A stretch of 64,000 nucleotides of DNA from Flavobacterium sp. KACC 22763 (GTDB lineage Bacteria > Bacteroidota > Bacteroidia > Flavobacteriales > Flavobacteriaceae). Each line of letters starts with the position of its first letter. Positions within the stretch are counted from its first letter, which is position 1. Where the stretch lies: contig NZ_CP117879.1 of the NCBI RefSeq assembly GCF_028736155.1, forward strand, positions 744,001 through 808,000, in the 5' to 3' direction. The position numbers and the translations under genes were made by a program. Of the stretch, positions 50,326 through 60,293 are shown one piece after another. The notes beneath the pieces were generated by a model that saw nothing but the letters and a program-made list of their open reading frames with translations, did not search any database and had not been told where the DNA came from.

Positions 50326-51510
50326 ATGAAGAAAATATTTTTTATCCTTTCCGTGCTTTCTTCCGGAGCTCTTTTTTCACAGTCTGATTCACAAGACAAA
50401 AATGAACTTACATTTGCTACCTACAATGTTAGTATGGAATCTGATAATTATTCTCCTAAAGGCGCAATGGGAAAATCGGAGCAGATATTGATTTATCAGC
50501 TTAATTCAGGGCATAATACTCAAATTAGAAATATTGCCCAGATTATTCAAACCGTTAGACCAGACGTTATTCTTTTAAACGAATTTGATTATATTAAAGA
50601 CCCTGAACTTGGTGTAAAGGCGTTTATAAAAAACTATTTGAATGTGAGCCAAGGCGGAGCTATGGCGATCGATTATCCTTACTTCTATTATTCAACAGTG
50701 AATACGGGTCAGCCAAGCCCTTATGATTTGAATAATGATGGAAAGCTGGATAATTTTGGAAATGATGCTTGGGCGTTTGGTATGTATCCTGGACAATATG
50801 GTATGATGCTTTTATCTAAATATCCTATTGATGTTAATGTGGTTCGCACTTTTCAGCATTTTAAATGGAAAGATATGCCAGGAGCATTGATTACCAAAAA
50901 AGCAGATGGGTCAGATTGGTATAGCAAGAAAGCATGGAAAGAATTTCCGTTATCTTCAAAATCTCACTGGGATGTTCCTGTAGAAATTGGTAATAAAACA
51001 GTTCATGTTTTAGTCAGCCATCCAACTCCTCCTACTTTTGATAGTACTGAAGATCGCAATGGAAAAAGAAATCATGATGAAATCCGATTCTGGAAAGACT
51101 ATATTTCAGACAATTCGGCTTCATATATTTATGATGATAAAGGTGTAAAAGGTGGTTTACCTCCAAATTCTCGATTTGTCATAATGGGTGATCAAAATGC
51201 TTCGCCAGTTGAAGGAGATGCTATTAGAGAAGGAATAAAGTCTTTAGTAGACGATTCGAAAATTAATAATGACTTTACGCCTGCGAGTAAAGGTGGTGTT
51301 GAATTTAGTCCTGAAAATCCTTTTGGAATTAATCATACTGCCTTTTGGAGAATGCGTGCTGATTATGTACTACCGTCAAGACTTGGTTTTAAGTTTGTCG
51401 ACAGCGGCGTGTTCTGGCCTGCCAAAGGTGAATCAATGTCAGAATTAGTTGAAAAACGCGAATCAAGTTCTGATCATCGTTTGGTTTGGGTAAAGTTGAT
51501 TTTAGAATAA
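50326..51510 (+). CDS. Secreted endonuclease/exonuclease/phosphatase family protein
   Basis: A 394-residue secreted hydrolase. Signal peptide MKKIFFILSVLSSGALFSQS; then the EEP fold: FATYNVSM, VILLNEFDYI (Glu), VLVSHPTPPTFD (His), VIMGDQNASPVEGD (Asp, Asn), and the final SSDHRLVWVKL (His). Substrate could be nucleic acid, phosphodiester or lipid; not resolvable by sequence. A terminator with a 12-bp stem follows. Confidence 0.9.
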   Translation: MKKIFFILSVLSSGALFSQSDSQDKNELTFATYNVSMESDNYSPKGAMGKSEQILIYQLNSGHNTQIRNIAQIIQTVRPDVILLNEFDYIKDPELGVKAFIKNYLNVSQGGAMAIDYPYFYYSTVNTGQPSPYDLNNDGKLDNFGNDAWAFGMYPGQYGMMLLSKYPIDVNVVRTFQHFKWKDMPGALITKKADGSDWYSKKAWKEFPLSSKSHWDVPVEIGNKTVHVLVSHPTPPTFDSTEDRNGKRNHDEIRFWKDYISDNSASYIYDDKGVKGGLPPNSRFVIMGDQNASPVEGDAIREGIKSLVDDSKINNDFTPASKGGVEFSPENPFGINHTAFWRMRADYVLPSRLGFKFVDSGVFWPAKGESMSELVEKRESSSDHRLVWVKLILE

Positions 51511-51554
51511 ATAGCTTTTTCTTTCAACTTTTTCAAGATTAAATATAAAGCATA

Positions 51555-51590
51555 AAAAAACCTTGGCGACAAACCAAGGTTTTTTGTTTT
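51555..51590. terminator. Bidirectional terminator
   Basis: AAAAAACCTTGG (51555-51566) pairs with CCAAGGTTTTTT (51574-51585), between converging genes. Confidence 0.9.
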
Positions 51591-51618
51591 TCTATATCTC
51601 TTCAGATTGTTCTGCTCT

Positions 51619-52905
51619 TCATTGTTTAATGAAAGGAGGTAGCAATTGGCTAGAAACTTCTCCAAAGCCAATTCTTACTTCCGTATTTTCACAGAATCCA
51701 CGAATAATTACAGTGTCATTATCTTCAATAAATTTACGTTCACTTCCATCTTTTAACTTCAACGGATTTTTTCCTCCCCAAGTTAATTCTAGCATAGAAC
51801 CAAAACTATCAGGAGTTGGACCAGAAATTGTTCCAGAACCCATCATGTCACCAGAGTTTACACGGCATCCATTAGAAGTATGATGCGCTAACTGCTGACT
51901 CATAGACCAATACAGATATTTGAAGTTAGATTTTGAAATCACAGTTTCTTCTTCTTGATTTTCAGGTTTTAATGAAACTTCCAAATGAATATCAAATGCT
52001 TTTTTTCCTTTAGTCTGTAAATATGGAAGCGGTGTTGGGTCTTGTTTAGGTCCTTTTGTTCTAAAAGGTTCCAAAGCATCCATAGTCACAATCCAAGGTG
52101 AAATTGAAGTAGCGAAGTTTTTAGCTAAAAATGGTCCAAGCGGCACATATTCCCATTTCTGAATATCACGAGCGCTCCAGTCATTTAGTAAAACCATTCC
52201 GAAAATATAATCTTCTGCTTCATAAGTAGAAATATTTTCGCCCATTACATTCACATCTGTAGTGATAAAAGCAGTTTCTAATTCGAAATCTACTAAACGA
52301 GAAGCACCAAAAACAGGCGTGTCATGACCAGCAGGCAAAGTCTGTCCCATTGGTCGGTGAACTGGAATTCCAGATGGCACAATTGTAGAGCTTCTTCCGT
52401 GGTATCCAACTGGAATATGCAACCAGTTTGGCAATAATGCATTTTCTGGATCACGGAACATTTTACCTACGTTTGTAGCGTGCTCTCTGCTTGAATAAAA
52501 GTCAGTATAATCACCAATTAAAACTGGCAATTGCATTTCTACGTCTTCGATCTTAAATATAACAATATCGCGATGTTTTGTTGAATCTCTTAACTGCGGA
52601 TTAGTCTCGTCGAAAATCTCAGCGATGCGATTTCGAACCAAACGCCATGTTTTTTTTCCATCAGAAATAAAATCATTTAGCGTGTCCTGCATAAACATAT
52701 CATCGGTTAATTCTATTCCCTCAAAATAATTTAATTGCTGCAAAGCCCCTAAATCTATGGCATAATCGCCAATTCTTGTTCCTACAGTAACGACATTTTC
52801 TTTGGTAAGAAATACACCGAAAGGAATATTCTGAATAGGGAAGTCGCTATTTTGTGGCACTTCTAACCATGATTTTCTATTGGTATCGTTGGCGGTTATT
52901 GGCAT
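51619..52905 (-). CDS. fahA: Fumarylacetoacetase
   Basis: Last step of tyrosine breakdown, splitting fumarylacetoacetate to fumarate and acetoacetate. The 428 residues match the two-domain family: an N-terminal beta domain (FPIQNIPFGVFLTKENVVTV) and the catalytic domain with FYSSREHATNVGKMFRDPEN, FELETAFI (metal), NDWSARDIQKWEYVPLGPF and GDMMGSGTISGPTPDSFGSM. It faces away from glyA on a shared upstream region. Other steps of the pathway are not in this window. Confidence 0.95.
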   Translation of the reverse strand: MPITANDTNRKSWLEVPQNSDFPIQNIPFGVFLTKENVVTVGTRIGDYAIDLGALQQLNYFEGIELTDDMFMQDTLNDFISDGKKTWRLVRNRIAEIFDETNPQLRDSTKHRDIVIFKIEDVEMQLPVLIGDYTDFYSSREHATNVGKMFRDPENALLPNWLHIPVGYHGRSSTIVPSGIPVHRPMGQTLPAGHDTPVFGASRLVDFELETAFITTDVNVMGENISTYEAEDYIFGMVLLNDWSARDIQKWEYVPLGPFLAKNFATSISPWIVTMDALEPFRTKGPKQDPTPLPYLQTKGKKAFDIHLEVSLKPENQEEETVISKSNFKYLYWSMSQQLAHHTSNGCRVNSGDMMGSGTISGPTPDSFGSMLELTWGGKNPLKLKDGSERKFIEDNDTVIIRGFCENTEVRIGFGEVSSQLLPPFIKQ

Positions 52906-52981
52906 GTTTAATGTTAATTGTTTGTTGAAAAATTACATGTCAAATATATCATAATCTAGCTGTTTGGCAAACGTTTTTTTG

Positions 52982-52989
52982 TATTTTTG
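52982..52989 (+). promoter_or_regulatory. Candidate -7 box of glyA
   Basis: TATTTTTG matches TAnnTTTG. It lies 25 nt upstream of the ATG at 53015. A TTTG at 52963-52966 is only 15 nt away, shorter than usual spacing. Confidence 0.5.
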
Positions 52990-53014
52990 CGTGAAATTAA
53001 CGAAAAACAAAAAA

Positions 53015-54289
53015 ATGCAACGCGACGAACAAATTTTTGATCTTATCCAAGAGGAGAAAGAAAGACAAATTCACGGACTAGAGCTTATTGCTTCTGAGAA
53101 TTTTGTAAGTGATGAAGTAATGGCAGCAGCAGGGTCTGTTTTAACTAATAAATATGCTGAGGGTTATCCTGGCAAAAGATACTACGGCGGTTGCGAAGTA
53201 GTTGACGTTATTGAGCAAATTGCAATCGACAGAGCTAAAGAATTATTTGGAGCTGAATATGCAAACGTACAGCCTCACTCAGGTTCTCAGGCAAATACAT
53301 CTGTTTACCATGCTTGTTTAAATCCAGGTGATACTATTTTAGGTTTCGATTTATCTCACGGAGGTCACTTAACTCACGGTTCTCCAGTAAACTTCTCAGG
53401 ACGTCTATATCGTCCAGTATTCTACGGTGTAGATGCTGAAACTGGTCGTTTAGATTATGATAAAATTCAAGAAATTGCAACTAAAGAACAGCCAAAATTA
53501 ATCATCGCTGGAGCTTCTGCTTATTCTCGTGATATGGATTTTGCTCGTTTCAGACAAATTGCTGACAGTGTAGGAGCGATCTTATTTGCTGATATTTCTC
53601 ACCCAGCTGGTCTTATTGCAAAAGGATTAATGAACGATCCAATTCCACATTGTCATATTGTTTCTACAACAACTCATAAAACATTAAGAGGACCACGTGG
53701 AGGTCTTATTTTAATGGGGAAAGATTTCCCAAATCCACAAGGATTAACAACTCCAAAAGGAGAAATCAGAATGATGTCTTCATTATTAGACTTAGCTGTT
53801 TTTCCAGGAAACCAAGGTGGACCTTTAATGCATATTATTGCTGCTAAAGCGGTTGCTTTTGGTGAAGCTCTTAAAGATGAGTTCTTTACTTATGCAATGC
53901 AATTACAAAAAAATGCAAATGCAATGGCTGATGCTTTCGTAAAGAGAGGTTACAACATTATCTCTGGCGGAACAGACAACCACATGATGCTTATTGATTT
54001 AAGAAATAAAGGTATTTCTGGAAAAGAAGCTGAAAATGCATTAGTAAAAGCTGAAATTACAGTAAATAAAAACATGGTTCCTTTTGATGATAAATCTCCA
54101 TTTATCACTTCTGGAATCCGTGTTGGAACAGCTGCAATCACAACTCGTGGTTTAGTTGAAAAAGATATGGAAACTATTGTAGCGCTTATCGATAAAGTTT
54201 TATCTAACCATACAGATGAAGCTGTTATCGAAGAAGTTGCTGAACAAGTAAACGATATGATGAGCGAAAGACCGATTTTTGCTTATTAA
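53015..54289 (+). CDS. glyA: Serine hydroxymethyltransferase
   Basis: A PLP enzyme converting serine and tetrahydrofolate to glycine and methylene-tetrahydrofolate. The start at 53015 gives [18 protein letters not shown], the normal N terminus, and 424 residues. [26 protein letters not shown], and the PLP-lysine motif [14 protein letters not shown] are all present. An in-frame upstream ATG at 52964 would add 17 non-family residues lying over the promoter. Confidence 0.96.
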   Translation: MQRDEQIFDLIQEEKERQIHGLELIASENFVSDEVMAAAGSVLTNKYAEGYPGKRYYGGCEVVDVIEQIAIDRAKELFGAEYANVQPHSGSQANTSVYHACLNPGDTILGFDLSHGGHLTHGSPVNFSGRLYRPVFYGVDAETGRLDYDKIQEIATKEQPKLIIAGASAYSRDMDFARFRQIADSVGAILFADISHPAGLIAKGLMNDPIPHCHIVSTTTHKTLRGPRGGLILMGKDFPNPQGLTTPKGEIRMMSSLLDLAVFPGNQGGPLMHIIAAKAVAFGEALKDEFFTYAMQLQKNANAMADAFVKRGYNIISGGTDNHMMLIDLRNKGISGKEAENALVKAEITVNKNMVPFDDKSPFITSGIRVGTAAITTRGLVEKDMETIVALIDKVLSNHTDEAVIEEVAEQVNDMMSERPIFAY

Positions 54290-54306
54290 TTAGTTTAAAG
54301 TTTAAG

Positions 54307-54397
54307 GTTTCAAGTTTAAAGTTTTGTAATGCGTAATTGAACGTATTATGAAACTTTAAACTTTTTTCATTTAGGATGAAAACTTTAAACTTGAAAC
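54307..54397. repeat. GTTTAAAG-type inverted repeat in the glyA-miaE spacer
   Basis: GTTTCAAGTTTAAAGTTTT (54307-54325) is exactly inverted at 54379-54397 (19 bp). Further AAACTTTAAAC units lie between. Confidence 0.8.
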
Positions 54398-54427
54398 AAA
54401 ATAAACCTGAAACAAATTTTAAAAAAA

Positions 54428-55021
54428 ATGGGCGTATTAAGATTACAATTGCCAACCGACCCAAGATGGGTAAATATTGTTGAGAAAAACATCGAAGAAA
54501 TCTTAACAGATCACGCTTGGTGCGAGCAAAAAGCAGCAACAAATGCGATTACAATTATTACAAACAATCCAGAACATCAGGATTTAGTTCAAGATTTATT
54601 GGCTTTAGTAAAAGAAGAAGTAGATCATTTTGAGCAAGTGCATAATATCATCATCAAAAGAGGACTAAAATTAGGTCGTGAGCGCAAAGATGAATATGTA
54701 AACGAACTATATCAATACATGAAAAGAAGCGGAGACGGAAGCCGTGTTTCTGGTCTTGTAGAAAGACTTCTTTTCTCAGCTATGATCGAAGCCAGAAGTT
54801 GTGAACGTTTTAAAGTGCTTTCTGAAAATATTCAAGACGAAGAATTATCTGTTTTTTATAGAGAATTAATGGAAAGCGAAGCAGGACATTACACAACTTT
54901 CATTACATATGCTCGTAAATACGGAGTTGGAATCGATGTTGAAAAACGTTGGAGAGAATGGTTAGAATTTGAAGAATCTATCATTACCAATTACGGAAAA
55001 AACGAAACTATTCACGGGTAG
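54428..55021 (+). CDS. miaE: tRNA 2-methylthio-N6-isopentenyl adenosine-37 hydroxylase
   Basis: A diiron hydroxylase (197 residues) making ms2io6A37 in tRNA. The family N terminus MGVLRLQLPTDPRWVNIVEK is clear. Iron ligands are expected in ILTDHAWCEQKAATNA, VKEEVDHFEQVHNII and MIEARSCERFKVL and ELMESEAGHYTTF, the ferritin-like repeats of Glu and ExxH. It extends the modification begun by MiaA (gene at 7847); MiaB should also be present elsewhere. Confidence 0.95.
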   Translation: MGVLRLQLPTDPRWVNIVEKNIEEILTDHAWCEQKAATNAITIITNNPEHQDLVQDLLALVKEEVDHFEQVHNIIIKRGLKLGRERKDEYVNELYQYMKRSGDGSRVSGLVERLLFSAMIEARSCERFKVLSENIQDEELSVFYRELMESEAGHYTTFITYARKYGVGIDVEKRWREWLEFEESIITNYGKNETIHG

Positions 55022-55039
55022 TTTTTTTTAGTGTTCAGG

Positions 55040-55310
55040 TTTTTTTAGTGGTCAGTCACAGTCGCAGTGACAGTTTTCAGTTTTACGTTTGTCACATTGA
55101 GCGATGTCGAAATGCATTTTTGTTTGAAAACTTTGTGTATCTCTGTGGAATTGGGAAGGGTTTCTTTTGTCAGGCTGAGCGGAGTCGAAGCCCACGCAAA
55201 GCAAAAAAAAATCGGTATAAATCCGCGTTTTCGCGAAAGCGAATCCGTTTAATCCGCGTCACAATTTATGCGATTAGATTTAATCTAAAATCTACAATCT
55301 AAATTCTAAA
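55040..55310. repeat. Cluster of spacer repeats between miaE and guaC
   Basis: This 325-nt gap holds no gene, only repeats: a GTCAC-N7-GTGAC palindrome near 55055; two GTCGAAG-type units (TTGTCACATTGAGCGATGTC from 55089; TGTCAGGCTGAGCGGAGTCG from 55169); a solo CGCGGAT-type copy at 55221-55260; and TTTAATCTAAAATCTACAAT-type sequence from 55270. Confidence 0.75.
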
Positions 55311-55316
55311 ATTCCT

Positions 55317-55324
55317 TACATTTG
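55317..55324 (+). promoter_or_regulatory. Candidate -7 box of guaC
   Basis: TACATTTG matches TAnnTTTG, 22 nt before the ATG at 55347. The upstream element is not evident. Confidence 0.45.
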
Positions 55325-55346
55325 AGAGTAACCAAAATCTCGAACT

Positions 55347-56387
55347 ATGAGAATAGAAATGGACCTTAAATTAGGATTTAAAGACGTAATGTTTAGACCT
55401 AAAAGATCAACGCTCAAAAGCAGATCTGAAGTTTCCTTAGAACAAAATTTCAAATTTTTGCACAGTACTGCAAATTGGACAGGAGTCCCGATTATGGCTG
55501 CCAATATGGATACCGTAGGAACTTTTGAAATAGCAAAGGTTTTGGCTAAAGAAAAGCTTTTTACAGCTATTCATAAACATTATACTTTAGAAGAGTGGAA
55601 TAATTTCTTAAAAAATGCAACTCCAGATTTCTACGATTATATTGCTGTAAGTACAGGAACAGGAAAGGAAGATTTTGACAAAATTGAAAAAATAATTACT
55701 GCAAATCCGTCATTGAAATTTATCTGCATTGATGTTGCAAATGGTTATTCAGAACATTTTGTTCAGTTTTTAAAGAAAACCCGTAAACAATATCCAGACA
55801 AAATAATTATCGCAGGAAATGTTGTTACAGGAGAAATGACCGAAGAGCTATTATTGGCTGGTGCTGATATTGTAAAAGTCGGAATTGGACCGGGTTCTGT
55901 CTGTACAACTCGCGTTAAAACAGGTGTTGGTTATCCGCAGTTATCGGCCATTATCGAATGTGCTGATGCCGCTCACGGTTTAGGCGGACACATCATAAGC
56001 GATGGTGGATGTACAACTCCGGGGGATGTTGCAAAAGCTTTTGGTGCAGGAGCCGATTTTGTAATGTTAGGCGGAATGCTTGCAGGACACACAGAAAGCG
56101 GCGGTGAATTAATTGAAGTAAAAGGCGAAAAATTCAAACAGTTTTACGGAATGAGTTCAAAAACTGCAATGGACAAGCATTCTGGAGGCGTTGCAGAATA
56201 CAGAGCAAGTGAAGGAAAAACAGTTCAAGTTCCGTTTAAAGGAGATGTGATTCACACCGTTTTGGATATTTTAGGAGGAATAAGAAGCACTTGTACGTAT
56301 GTTGGAGCCTCAAGATTAAAAGAATTGACTAAACGAACGACTTTTATCCGCGTAAGCGAGCAGGAAAATCAAGTTTTTACAAAATAA
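55347..56387 (+). CDS. guaC: GMP reductase
   Basis: Reduces GMP to IMP with NADPH in purine salvage. A TIM-barrel enzyme of 346 residues with the IMPDH/GMPR signature [17 protein letters not shown] holding the catalytic Cys186. [20 protein letters not shown] at the N terminus and [20 protein letters not shown] are GMP-reductase-like. No CBS domain is present, which separates it from IMP dehydrogenase. Confidence 0.95.
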   Translation: MRIEMDLKLGFKDVMFRPKRSTLKSRSEVSLEQNFKFLHSTANWTGVPIMAANMDTVGTFEIAKVLAKEKLFTAIHKHYTLEEWNNFLKNATPDFYDYIAVSTGTGKEDFDKIEKIITANPSLKFICIDVANGYSEHFVQFLKKTRKQYPDKIIIAGNVVTGEMTEELLLAGADIVKVGIGPGSVCTTRVKTGVGYPQLSAIIECADAAHGLGGHIISDGGCTTPGDVAKAFGAGADFVMLGGMLAGHTESGGELIEVKGEKFKQFYGMSSKTAMDKHSGGVAEYRASEGKTVQVPFKGDVIHTVLDILGGIRSTCTYVGASRLKELTKRTTFIRVSEQENQVFTK

Positions 56388-56407
56388 AATATACTTCAAA
56401 ATACATT

Positions 56408-56905
56408 ATGATTAGCATTTCAGAAGCAGGGTTAGGTGATATCACTACAATTCAGAAAATTACAAACATCACTTGGCCTATTACATACGGTGAAATTTTA
56501 TCTCAATCGCAATTAGATTACATGTTAGGTTTGTTTTATTCTGATGAGGCTTTGGCAAAACAAATTGAGAATAAAGAACAATTATTCTATCTTATTCTAG
56601 ATTCTGAATCTACAATTGGCTTTATAGGAATTGAGCATCATTATAAAAATGAAGCCATTACGAAAATCCATAAAATCTACTTGTTACCAGAAACACAAGG
56701 AAAAGGTTATGGAAAAAAAGTATTTGATTTTATAGAAAAACTGGCTTTAGAAAACAATTCAAAACAATTATCATTAAACGTAAACCGATTTAATACAGCA
56801 TTAGATTTTTATAAAAAAATAGGTTTCCAAATTAAAGAAATCGTTGATATAGAAATTGGAAATGGGTATTTGATGGAAGATTATGTGATGGGGAAGAAGC
56901 TTTAA
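56408..56905 (+). CDS. GNAT family acetyltransferase
   Basis: A 165-residue acetyltransferase. NITWPITYGEILSQSQLDYM near the start, and the acetyl-CoA loop KIYLLPETQGKGYGKKVFDF (R/Q-x-x-G-x-G/K pattern) identify a GNAT. The next strand and helix, SLNVNRFNTALDFYKKIGF, complete the fold. Starts 20 nt after the guaC stop, so probably co-transcribed. Substrate unknown. Confidence 0.88.
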   Translation: MISISEAGLGDITTIQKITNITWPITYGEILSQSQLDYMLGLFYSDEALAKQIENKEQLFYLILDSESTIGFIGIEHHYKNEAITKIHKIYLLPETQGKGYGKKVFDFIEKLALENNSKQLSLNVNRFNTALDFYKKIGFQIKEIVDIEIGNGYLMEDYVMGKKL

Positions 56906-56965
56906 GACTACCTTATTTTATAAAATTAAGTAGCTCCTAATTGAAAAAAAAAGCATAGTAACAAT

Positions 56966-57937
56966 ATGAAATATAGTATAATATTTTTTTTAATATTTTC
57001 AATAATCAGTTGTGATTTAAAAGGACAATCAATAGATATTCCTGACCAAATTGAAGTTTCAAATATTCAGAATAAAATAAATGTTAAGGGTACTAAAATA
57101 CTAATTGACAGTTCAGGTTCGTATAAATACTTTGATGAGTTAAAGAGGTTTCAAAAGGATTCTGAGAACTATTTCCAAATTATTGAAATTCCTAATCAAG
57201 ATTATTTTAAAGTAATGCCAAATGTAATTAATAAGATTAATGATCTTGAAAAACAAGGTGGTAAATTAAGGATTAAAAAAGAATTTAAATTAGGAATTTA
57301 TAATGCATACTTTGCCCTTGCTCCTCAAGGTATGGATTCCGAACAAATAATTTTAGGATTTGGAGATTCTTCTTTTTCGGTATTAGTTATGGGGGTTTTT
57401 GAAAATAACGAAAAATCAAGAAACGAAATTGTTAAACTAGTACTTAGTACATACTATGATAAAAATGTGAAAATTACGTTAGGAGATAACTTACTATTTA
57501 ATCTTCAGTTAGAAGATTCAAAATTTAAATTATCAAATGTAGTTGGTAATGTGGCTTTTTATACTATAAATAATGAGCAATTGCTATCTAATAATCCTTA
57601 TGCTAATAATTTTATAGTAAGTACTTTGCCAAATGACTTGAACGATTTCAATTTAAAAAAGTATAGTGATAATTTGATATCCAAATATCAAAACAATGCC
57701 TTTAAAGAAAAAAATATTGGCATAGAAATAATTTCTGAGCAGAATTATAAAAAAGGTCAAGACGAAATTGTTGCAGTTGAAATGTTAGGAGTGTACCAGG
57801 GCAAAAAACTAAAGATGTTTCAATATTTAAAACAAACGACAAAGGGTGTAATTTTATTTGTTGGGACAGATATTTCAAAAAACTATGTTTATTTTAAAGA
57901 GTTTAAGCAAATTGCTGATAAGATAAAATTGAAGTAA
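56966..57937 (+). CDS. Unknown lipoprotein
   Basis: A 323-residue lipoprotein, signal peptide MKYSIIFFLIFSIISCDLKG with lipobox Cys16. The mature region has two similar beta/alpha-like halves (VSNIQNKINVKGTKILIDSS, then FNLQLEDSKFKLSNVVGNVAFYT), an LGFGDSSFSVLVMGVF strand and a C-terminal VILFVGTDISKNYVYFKEF segment. I do not recognise the family. Its AT content is higher than its neighbours'. Confidence 0.72.
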   Translation: MKYSIIFFLIFSIISCDLKGQSIDIPDQIEVSNIQNKINVKGTKILIDSSGSYKYFDELKRFQKDSENYFQIIEIPNQDYFKVMPNVINKINDLEKQGGKLRIKKEFKLGIYNAYFALAPQGMDSEQIILGFGDSSFSVLVMGVFENNEKSRNEIVKLVLSTYYDKNVKITLGDNLLFNLQLEDSKFKLSNVVGNVAFYTINNEQLLSNNPYANNFIVSTLPNDLNDFNLKKYSDNLISKYQNNAFKEKNIGIEIISEQNYKKGQDEIVAVEMLGVYQGKKLKMFQYLKQTTKGVILFVGTDISKNYVYFKEFKQIADKIKLK

Positions 57938-57986
57938 AAGTTTGGATAAAAAATAGAGCAGAGTATTTATTATAAAAAAAACATAG

Positions 57987-58571
57987 TTAATTATCACTCA
58001 CAATCACATCATGCGTAAACAATAGCCCTTTAACTTCCTTTAAAGAAAAAATAGCTTTCTTCAATTTAGTTTTAGAAGGATCAATAGTATAATTATAACT
58101 CGTTTTAAAATCGGCTTTATTAGCGATGGCTTTGTTAAATTCTGAACGGTATAAGTCGCAATTATCGAAAATTGCGTTGGTTAAATCTGCAGCCATAAAA
58201 TCTACAGCTATTAGACTGCAATTGGTAAATGGAGTTCCTTTTAATTTTAAAGTGTAGAATTTCGAAAAATCAAGAATGCAATCATTAAAATGAACTTCAA
58301 AAATTAGTTTGTCGCACATAGCGAAATTTACTTCTTTAATTTCGCATCGATTAAAAGTAACGGTTCTCAATGCCACATAATTAATTTTTGCTTCGCTGAA
58401 AATGCAGTCATTAAAAATGCAATCAATAAAAGTAACAGCAAGAAAAGTACAAGCGGAGAAATTACAATTGTTGAAAACGCAAGATTCAAAGTCCTTAAAA
58501 TTCAAATCGTCTTTGGCGTAAACAATCGTATTGTATTCTTTATCAAGAAAATATTCGCTTTCTTTTTTCAA
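57987..58571 (-). CDS. Pentapeptide-repeat protein
   Basis: A 194-residue protein of pentapeptide repeats: A/C(D/N)F-type five-residue units with Cys, Phe and Leu at the stacked positions, as in FESCVFNNCNFSACTFLAVT and DCIFNDCIFSEAKINYVALR. It should form a quadrilateral beta-helix. The start appears to be TTG at 58571: the upstream frame is open to a TAA about 14 codons away without an ATG. Role unknown; some members protect DNA gyrase, which cannot be inferred here. Confidence 0.85.
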   Translation of the reverse strand: MKKESEYFLDKEYNTIVYAKDDLNFKDFESCVFNNCNFSACTFLAVTFIDCIFNDCIFSEAKINYVALRTVTFNRCEIKEVNFAMCDKLIFEVHFNDCILDFSKFYTLKLKGTPFTNCSLIAVDFMAADLTNAIFDNCDLYRSEFNKAIANKADFKTSYNYTIDPSKTKLKKAIFSLKEVKGLLFTHDVIVSDN

Positions 58572-58728
58572 CTCTTTTCTGTAATTATTTGAAGGTGAAA
58601 AGGTAATAATTTACGATAAAATAATGGGAACAAATTATAAATGATTTTGATTTCATTCACATTTTTAATGCATAATTTGATGTAGCTTTACACTTATTTT
58701 TTAAGTCAAAACATATCAATTTTATTAT

Positions 58729-60138
58729 ATGGAACCAACAAGAAAAGAACATGATTTTCTGGGAGAATTAGAAATTCCTAATCATTTATACTACGGAATT
58801 CAGACTTTTAGAGCGGTAGAGAACTTTAATATCACAGGAATTCCGATTTCAAAAGAACCTTTATTTATCAAAGCTTTAGGGTATGTAAAAAAGGCGGCGG
58901 CTTTAGCCAATAAAGACTGCGGCGCAATTGATTCTAAAATTGCCGAAGCAATCTGTTACGGAAGTGATCAGGTTATTGCTGGTAAATTTGATCAGGAGTT
59001 TGTGAGCGATTTAATCCAGGGTGGAGCAGGAACTTCTGTTAATATGAATGCCAATGAAGTAATTGCCAATATCGGATTAGAATATTTAGGCCATAAAAAG
59101 GGCGAATACCAGTTTCTTCACCCAAACAATCATGTAAACTGTTCTCAGTCAACAAACGATGCTTATCCATCGGCTTTTAGAATTGCTTTGTATTTGAAGA
59201 TGGAAAGCTTTATTAAAACTTTTGCTGGTTTAGAAGTAGCTTTTGCTAAAAAAGGAGAGGAGTTTAAAGAAGTTTTAAAAATGGGAAGAACGCAATTGCA
59301 AGATGCGGTTCCGATGACTTTGGGACAGGAGTTTAAAGCTTATGCCACAACAATTGGAGAAGATATTCAGCGTTTAAAAAATGCTCAGGAATTGTTGTTA
59401 GAAATCAATATGGGAGCAACTGCTATTGGAACAAAAGTAAATGCACCAGAAGGTTATCCAGAAATTTGCGTAAAATATTTAGCAGATGAGGTTGGAATTC
59501 CATTAACACTTTCGCCAGATTTAATTGAAGCAACGGTTGATACAGGCGCTTACGTTCAGATTATGGGAACTTTAAAACGTTCTGCGGTTAAGATTTCTAA
59601 AATCTGTAATGATTTGCGATTATTGAGTTCAGGGCCAAGAACTGGTTTTAACGAAATCAATCTTCCAGCACGTCAGCCAGGTTCATCTATTATGCCAGGG
59701 AAAGTAAATCCGGTAATTCCGGAAGTGGTAAATCAGACCTGTTTTTATGTGATTGGTCAGGATTTAACGGTTACAATGGCTGCAGAAGCGGGACAATTAC
59801 AATTGAATGTAATGGAACCTGTTATTGCTTTTGCCATGTTTACTTCTTTGGATTATCTTTCAAATGCAATTCAGACTTTAATCGATAAATGTATTAACGG
59901 AATCACTGCAAATGTGGATCACTGTTATAATATGGTCATGAACAGCATCGGAATTGTAACGCAATTGAATCCAATTTTAGGTTATGAAGAAAGTGCCAGT
60001 ATTGCAGGAGAAGCTTTAAAAACAGGTAAAAGCGTACATCAGATTGCAGTTCTCGAAAGAAAATTAATTACTCAGGAAAAGTGGGATGAAATTTATTCTT
60101 TAGAAAACTTAATTCACCCAAAGTTTATAACGAAGTAA
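58729..60138 (+). CDS. aspA: Aspartate ammonia-lyase
   Basis: Converts aspartate to fumarate and ammonia. The 469 residues match the fumarase/aspartase family: the signature GSSIMPGKVNPVIPEVVNQ is complete, VNCSQSTNDAYPSAFRIALY (substrate loop) and GRTQLQDAVPMTLGQEF are present. Aspartase is favoured over fumarase C by overall likeness (KEHDFLGELEIPNHLYYGIQ). Preceded by a 157-nt spacer with no clear promoter; a terminator follows. Confidence 0.93.
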   Translation: MEPTRKEHDFLGELEIPNHLYYGIQTFRAVENFNITGIPISKEPLFIKALGYVKKAAALANKDCGAIDSKIAEAICYGSDQVIAGKFDQEFVSDLIQGGAGTSVNMNANEVIANIGLEYLGHKKGEYQFLHPNNHVNCSQSTNDAYPSAFRIALYLKMESFIKTFAGLEVAFAKKGEEFKEVLKMGRTQLQDAVPMTLGQEFKAYATTIGEDIQRLKNAQELLLEINMGATAIGTKVNAPEGYPEICVKYLADEVGIPLTLSPDLIEATVDTGAYVQIMGTLKRSAVKISKICNDLRLLSSGPRTGFNEINLPARQPGSSIMPGKVNPVIPEVVNQTCFYVIGQDLTVTMAAEAGQLQLNVMEPVIAFAMFTSLDYLSNAIQTLIDKCINGITANVDHCYNMVMNSIGIVTQLNPILGYEESASIAGEALKTGKSVHQIAVLERKLITQEKWDEIYSLENLIHPKFITK

Positions 60139-60155
60139 CATTTGGATAATATATC

Positions 60156-60190
60156 AAAGCCGTCAAATATTTTTTGACGGCTTTTTTTGT
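60156..60190 (+). terminator. Terminator of aspA
   Basis: AAAGCCGTCAAA (60156-60167) pairs with TTTGACGGCTTT (60173-60184), 12 bp, then T residues. Confidence 0.9.
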
Positions 60191-60293
60191 TAAAATATTT
60201 TAAACTTATTCGGTTTTAATGTTTAACATGTTGAAAATAAGACTTATATTTACAATGAGATTGTAATCTTATTTCTAAAACCAAACGTTGTAA

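Noticed and set aside
50063..50329. 88-codon frame between aguA and the EEP gene
   Set aside because: Starts inside aguA in another frame, runs through a repeat hairpin and a terminator; not plausible as a gene.
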